Shown here: piece after piece, positions 29,351-34,280 of the stretch | Position numbering within the stretch: the first letter of the stretch is position 1 | How the letters are laid out: each line of letters begins with the position of its first letter | NCBI GenBank assembly: GCA_037447655.1 | Contig: JBBHKE010000305.1 | Coordinates: forward strand, 1 to 34,280 | Origin: Zygnema cylindricum | Taxonomy: Eukaryota; Streptophyta; Zygnematophyceae; Zygnematales; Zygnemataceae | Length of the DNA stretch: 34,280 bases | Direction: 5' to 3' | Program-made: the position numbers and the translations under genes | The notes under the pieces: generated by a model | Told to the model about the DNA's origin: nothing | What the model saw: the letters and a program-made list of their open reading frames with translations, nothing else | The model's database searches: none

Positions 29351-29942
29351 AGGGTAGTATTTTGACTAAAATCAGATCGCGATTTGATTCCAGTGCAAGT
29401 GTGAAGATAAGCTGGAAGTGGGTCGCGTTAACTTTGAGGGCTCTCCATTTCCAAAGATCCCGATTTCCCTACTTTTTAATGCAATAAAGGCCTAAAAACA
29501 AGTTTGTCGTGCAACTAGTTTTTAGTGTTTGTACATCCAAAAATAAAATGTGTGAAATTTGGAAACACGTGTGTAGGATTTGTGTGAAAAGCGTCAAATA
29601 ATGGTTTATTTATTTTCAAGTTTTATTTTTTTGCAACCGCCCTGCTCTTAAAATATTCCCCTTGTCCTACATTTCTTATGATGATAGAGATAGGATCGTT
29701 CTTACACACACGAGAGTGCGCAAAAAATGAACTCACTGACAAGGGAAAGTACTTAACCATTCACAAGAGGAAGCTCACAGAAGATCAACACTCACAAAGA
29801 ACAACACCATAAAGATTCATCCCCATCAAAAGAGTCTTGTTCAGATACGCATATATTAAGGCAAAGTTGTTTCTCGCTCTCACAAAGAACTCTTCTTCAA
29901 TATAACACTTCTCACAACCATTACTGAAAAAGTACCATACAA
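29351..29942. other. Spacer before the truncated copia element, no gene
   Basis: No LTR resembling 31987-32507 is found here. The sequence just before 29943 has stops and no integrase coding, so the copia element is truncated at about this point. Confidence 0.55.
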
Positions 29943-31962
29943 GTGAACATACAACAACTAAAAGACCAACATGAGGACTTATTATCCACAATCTCTCGTT
30001 CGGCTAAGCGAAATTCTAATCTTGACTTTCATGAAGAATTTGAAATCGGTGATCTTAATGACATTGAGGGTTCGGATTCGGAAATTGAGCTGGAATCCAC
30101 CTCCAATGTTAAGAGGGGGAAAGGTAAAATTGTGGAAGAAAATACATATTTTGGTAACATTGGTGGGGATTCGCGAAGCGGAAATTCCCGAATGTCTTCG
30201 GACACGAGGAAATCTTCGTCTTCTAAATCAAGTGAACCGAATATTATTGAGGAGGAACCGGCAAAGGAGGAGAAAGAATTTGAGCCGAGGAGGAGTATGC
30301 GGGAAAATAGGGGTAAGAAACCGGCTCGTCTTTCTTTTGATGGTAAGGGGAATGTTGAGAATTCATATTATTTTATTTCGGCAGAGAGGGAGGATGATTT
30401 TCTTTTATAGCAATCATTATGTGAAAATAAGCCCGGCGATCCGCAATCGTATGTGGAAGCACGAAAATTATGCGATTGGGAGAAGCATTGGAAACCGGCA
30501 TGGGAGCGAGAACTTCAATCTATTATCGACAACCGGACATTTGAGGAGGTAAGCCTACCGGAGGGTAGAAAGGCTATTGATGCAAAGTGGATTTTTAAAA
30601 CCAAAACTGGTGCATCGGGGAAATAGTAAAACATAAGGCTCGCCTAGTTTGCAAGGGCTTTCAACAAAAGGAGGGGATAGATTATACGGAGACATACGCA
30701 CCGGTTGTTAAGTTTGATTCATTGAGGATGATTATTGTTATTGCCGCTGCCGGCAAGAAGCACATTCACCAAATGGACGTAGAGACGGCGTTCTTAAATG
30801 GTGACTTAGAGGAGGAGGTTTATAGGAAAGTTCCGGAAGGAGTAGTGTCGAAGGAGGGGAAGGTATGGCGGCTGCGAAAGTCCTTGTACGGACTAAAACA
30901 GGCACCGCGGACTTGGTATTTACGATTACACAAGGTCCTTACAGAATTTGGATTCGTCCGAACGGTTTCAGACTCTGGAGTTTACGTAAAAGGTGAGAGG
31001 GAGGATCAAATCATATTTTCTGTCTACGTGGATGATTTTTTGATGATATGTGACAAGTTGACGCAAATTGCGGAATTGAAAGAGTACCTGCGACTACATT
31101 TTAAAGTCACAGATTTGGGGGAAGTACGATATATTCTTGGAGTGGAAGTTTTGAGGTACGATAATGGAGATATTAAATTGTCGCAAGCGCAATATTGTAA
31201 AGAAGTACTGACGAAATTTGCTATGTTGGATTCTAAGCCGGTTTTGACACCACTAGATTCCAAACTTCAATATCGCAAATTTGAGGAGGAAACTGTCCAC
31301 GTGCCCTATCGTGAGGCCGTTGGAAGTTTAATGTATTTAAGTGTGGCTACGCGACCGGATATTTCTGCCGCAGTTCCTATCGTGAGCCGATTTTGTAAGG
31401 CTCCTAAAAAGATTCATTGGGAGGCAGTGAAGAGGATTTTTCGTTACCTTGCAGGTACGGTCGAGATTGGCTTATTATTTCAATATGGACGGACATTTTT
31501 GGAGTGCGTGGGATATTGTGACGCAGATTGGGGTGGAGATTTTGGTACAGGAAAGTCAACGGTTGGATATGCTTTTGTTTTTGGTGGCGCGGCAATTTCT
31601 TGGAGTTCGCGACTCCAGCCAACTGTCGCATTAAGTTCAACTGAGGTAGAGTATATGGCTGCGTGTCATACGTCTAGGCGTCAATTTGGATTAAGGAGTT
31701 ACTTGGAGAATTGGGGATTACGATTGGCTGCATGAAAATATTTTTTGACAGTATGAGTTCGATGGCATTGGTGAAGAATCTTGTATTTCACAAAATGACA
31801 AAACATATCACGATTCAGTGGCACTTCGTACGCGATTTGGTCCCTGCTAAAGAGGTTGAATTTTTGTACGTTTCGACGTTGGAGGAAGCCGCGGATATGC
31901 TGACGAAAGCCGCAAGTCATGATGTACTTTTGAGGGGAAAATTTAAATTAGGGTTGGTGTAA
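29943..31962 (+). pseudogene. 5'-truncated Ty1/copia element: linker, reverse transcriptase and RNase H
   Basis: 29943-30410 encodes an acidic, Ser-rich linker ending in EPRRSMRENRGKKPARLSF, the region between integrase and RT. A TAG at 30408 interrupts it, but the frame resumes (WEKHWKPAWERELQSII, then KAIDAKWIFKTKTG). A frameshift near 30620-30630 leads to HKARLVCKGFQQKEGIDY. From about 30630 to 31680 the RT and RNase H are open: QMDVETAFLNGDLEEEVY, SLYGLKQAPRTW, SVYVDDFLMICD (catalytic YVDD), TRPDIS, CDADWGGD and LSSTEVEYMAA. A second frameshift near 31680 moves to IWIKELLGELGI, FFDSMSSMALVKN and AADMLTKAASHD, with the stop at 31960-31962. gag, protease and integrase are absent. With only one stop and two frameshifts it is the youngest copia remnant in the window. 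Confidence 0.92.
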
Positions 31963-31975
31963 TAATTGCAACTTT

Positions 31976-31986
31976 GAGAGGGGGAT
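31976..31986 (+). promoter_or_regulatory. Polypurine tract of the truncated copia element
   Basis: GAGAGGGGGAT lies directly before the TGTTAGA start of the 3' LTR. Confidence 0.85.
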
Positions 31987-32507
31987 TGTTAGATTCAATG
32001 TTGTAATCGGTTGTCGCGGTCTGTCGAGCGGCCATATAATTTGTCGTTTTGTTTTAGTGGGTGGTCTCGCTGGTCTGGCTTCATTATGTCTTTAGATCCT
32101 TTCGTAGATTCCTGGTCTCATGTTGATTCGGTTTTGCGACGACCAGGTTCAATTGTCGTTTGGTTTGTACGGGTTTGTTTGGGTTGTACGTTTAGGTACA
32201 CGTTTGCGTAGTACTTTAGTTTTATGTTGTTTCGCGTAGTGACGTGTTTTGATTGGTAGGCGCTTCGTGCGCACTTTATGTTTCGTTTGGTTTTTATAGT
32301 TTGATAGTGTGACGTTTCACTTGCAGTACTATATATTGCTGCTTAGAGGGGGGGAAAAAAACATATTTTTGTGGGAGAAAATGTCCGTGAAATATATTGA
32401 CTTTCGTGGACAGTTTTCTCTCGTCTGAATGTTTTATTTTTGCTTCCGCTGTAATCTTGCACTCTGCATTTTGTGTGAGATCCTATCATGAACTTCGCGC
32501 TCCAACA
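31987..32507 (+). mobile_element. 3' LTR (521 bp) of the truncated copia element
   Basis: It starts TGTTAGATTCAATG and ends GCGCTCCAACA; the ends TGTTRGA/TCYAACA are inverted, as expected of copia LTRs. The start is fixed by the polypurine tract. It is unrelated to the LTR A/B/C family. A TATA-like TATATAT at 32330-32336 could serve the LTR promoter. The matching 5' LTR is missing. Short frames within are not genes. Confidence 0.9.
32330..32336 (+). promoter_or_regulatory. Putative LTR TATA box
   Basis: CTATATATTG lies in the last third of the 521-bp LTR, a usual position for the U3 promoter. Composition alone supports it. Confidence 0.35.
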
Positions 32508-33479
32508 AGCCAAAATAAACCCCAAAATTAAACGTAAAAGAGTGGAAATGAATCCGGAAAAGGAAGGAAGGAGAAATTAACATTTCTTAAAAAAATTGAA
32601 ATTCCAAAAAAAATTGGCATTTAGAGAGCCAGAATGGAAAAAATGAGATGACCAAATTTGTAATTTTCAAACAAATGTCTCAAAAATAATTTGCTTCCAA
32701 GAGAAATATTTTGCTAAATAAGGAAAAAATAAGTGAAAAAAGAAAAGAAAAGAAAAAATTGCACAGTTGACGAGCATGGTGTGGGCCAGTAACCTGGAGA
32801 AGGTAAGGACATGGTGGGCGAAAGAAGGAGATATTGGAGAAAGATATCCAAGATGAGAAGGAAGCAAAAGATAAGACAAAAGGAGACGAAGAATACAAAA
32901 AATGAGAAGCACAATGGAGGAAAAGTCTTCTCATTATAATCAGTAAATCGAGTATACAAAATGAAGAAACTAAGTACTAAACCTAACTCTAGATTTAGAG
33001 TGGACTAGTTACATGATGTCCACAAAAGAGTTGAAGCAAAGACAAAAAGGTATAACTAGTGACGGTCAATGACAAAGTCAGTGGACGGCAAAGTTTTGAA
33101 CAAAAAAAATATTTCGTACATGGAATCTTACACGAAAGAATCGTTCAATAAACAGTAAAAGTGGTGAATGTACACTTCGTCATTTGTAGTTCATGAAACG
33201 ATGAGACGGATGAAGCGAAATTTCATTAACTAAAGCGACAAACAGATACAATTATTACAAAGTGTGAACAAATAGTACTAAAAGTACGTACACAAACAAT
33301 GAATTTCTACAAAAACATATAATAGAGGCGCGAAAAATACCGTATTGAAAACGCTATACAAAACTAAAGTACACATAAAAGCGTACGTTTCGCTAATTAC
33401 ACAACTAAAAGTGAATTCCAACAATAATATTTATTGCTCATTTAACTTATTACTATTTGTTATTGATTTCATTTGTTAT
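32508..33479. other. Spacer with no recognised gene
   Basis: It is A-rich sequence with GAAA-type runs at 32570-32760. No coding frame beyond low-complexity ones and no element ends were found. Confidence 0.5.
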
Positions 33480-33484
33480 TATTT

Positions 33485-33670
33485 ATCTTTATCTCTTCCC
33501 CACTCTTCCTCTCCCCCTCTCCCTCTCTCTCTATCCCCCCCACTCAAGCTCTCCCTCTCCCCCACCCTCTCCCTCCCCCTTCTCCCCCTCTATTTTAATC
33601 TCTCCCTCTTCCTTTCCATCACTTTTTTCCTCTCTCTCTCCCTCTCCCTCTTCCCCTCCCTCCTCGATAC
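33485..33670. repeat. Polypyrimidine tract (CT-rich, ~185 bp)
   Basis: It is almost uninterrupted C/T with CCCTCTCCCTCTC units. Frames of 100-124 codons across it read Ser/Leu/Pro low complexity and are not genes. Confidence 0.9.
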
Positions 33671-34253
33671 CATTTTCCCACTCTTTTTTTCCCCTTTTTC
33701 CGTTTTTTGTTCTTTTTAAATATTTATCATTGTTTCTAATTTTTTCCTGTGATTATTAACATAAAAATCATAGAGGTTTCATTCGTAGTATCCGCACGGA
33801 TGAAAAGCTCAAAAAATAATGAATATGCGCACGGAACAAAATATAAAAGTATTTAAAATTATGAACAGTCAAATCGCGGGAGATATTCCACTAAAAAGCT
33901 TCGCTTAACTAAATTTGTTTCGTTTGGGAGGAGGAGGGAGAGAGGGGAGGGAGGGGAGAGGGAGGAAAAGCCTTTGAAGAATTTTGGGGTCTACATCATC
34001 TAGCAAACATTCTAAGTAGTGCACCCCGAATAGGGAGCTTTAACCCTAGCCAAAAAAAAGTTGGGGAGGGAGAGGGGAGAGGGGGAGGAATGGGGAAGGG
34101 ATAAAGAGAAGGAGAGGGAAAGGGATATTGTAATGAGTGATCTCGACGAGGGACAGGATATGTACTCCAATGGCCCTTACAAATCATGAGGCAACTAAAT
34201 TGGAAAGGGAGGGGAAAAATGGTGGTTTTTGCTTGTAGGATCGAGACAAAGAA
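33671..34253. other. AT-rich spacer and purine-rich tracts, no gene
   Basis: GGGAGGAGGGAGAGAGGGG-type purine tracts lie at 33926-33968 and 34062-34125, complementary in character to the pyrimidine tract 300-450 bp upstream. No gene is seen. Confidence 0.6.
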
Positions 34254-34280
34254 ACGAGAGAGAGAGAGAGAGAGAGAGAG
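34254..34280. repeat. GA dinucleotide microsatellite running off the window
   Basis: CGAGAGAGAG... continues to the last base, so the array length is unknown. Confidence 0.95.

Noticed and set aside
33345-33759. Ser/Leu/Pro-rich frames of 100-124 codons
   Set aside because: They are generated by the polypyrimidine tract; no coding features.

Overview
This is a repeat-dominated stretch of a eukaryotic nuclear genome, almost certainly from a streptophyte (green plant lineage). The evidence is spliced LRR-receptor and LysM gene pieces with GT-AG introns of about 120-280 bp and a 72-nt phase-2 LRR exon, plant-type Ty1/copia pol remnants, a BED/DUF659 hAT transposase relic, and plant-style MITEs. 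There is a 10-N assembly gap at 14270-14279. No bacterial operon, rRNA, convincing tRNA or CRISPR array is present. I cannot name the species; a TE-rich charophyte, bryophyte or fern-like genome is only a guess.

Layout. 1-1870: the 3' end of one copia element (pol tail, polypurine tract, LTR A) inserted into the reverse transcriptase region of another decayed copia. 1881-8275: three copies of an AT-rich segmental repeat interleaved with two hexanucleotide TTCAYA satellite arrays; copy 3 is the empty site of a MITE-like insertion in copy 1. 8681-9292 (minus): the 5' part of an LRR receptor-like gene in three recognisable exons, its downstream end replaced by repeats. 9304-15340: three copies (R1-R3) of a ~600-bp repeat beginning just upstream of the LRR start codon. 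R1 is split by a 2.2-kb long-inverted-repeat (foldback) hAT-like element, one arm of which carries an 843-bp hAT MITE with a perfect 8-bp target duplication, while the other arm keeps the empty site. 15347-15803: another hAT-type MITE with a perfect 8-bp duplication. 15830-18015: GTACG-rich degenerate repeats, a short TIR element and a 22-bp minisatellite.

18016-18898: a solo LTR (LTR B) with a 5-bp target duplication. 19619-20437: two hAT MITEs of the same family as the 10-kb one, head-on and sharing one copy of the target sequence. 21738-22745: BED/DUF659 hAT transposase pseudogene. 22811-23767: LTR C, followed by a copia integrase fragment to about 24280. 26289-27415 (minus): the 3' four exons of a LysM-domain gene. 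27579-28354: a PIF/Harbinger-like TIR element with TAA duplications, and from 28898 a diverged relative. 29943-32507: a 5'-truncated copia element with nearly readable RT and RNase H and a complete 521-bp 3' LTR. The tail (32508-34280) is non-coding with long pyrimidine and purine tracts.

The host coding content is therefore two truncated or partly visible genes of the extracellular-recognition type (LRR and LysM), both on the minus strand. No joint pathway can be claimed from proximity alone. The most notable content is the nested transposon architecture, which is resolved to the base by internal empty sites.
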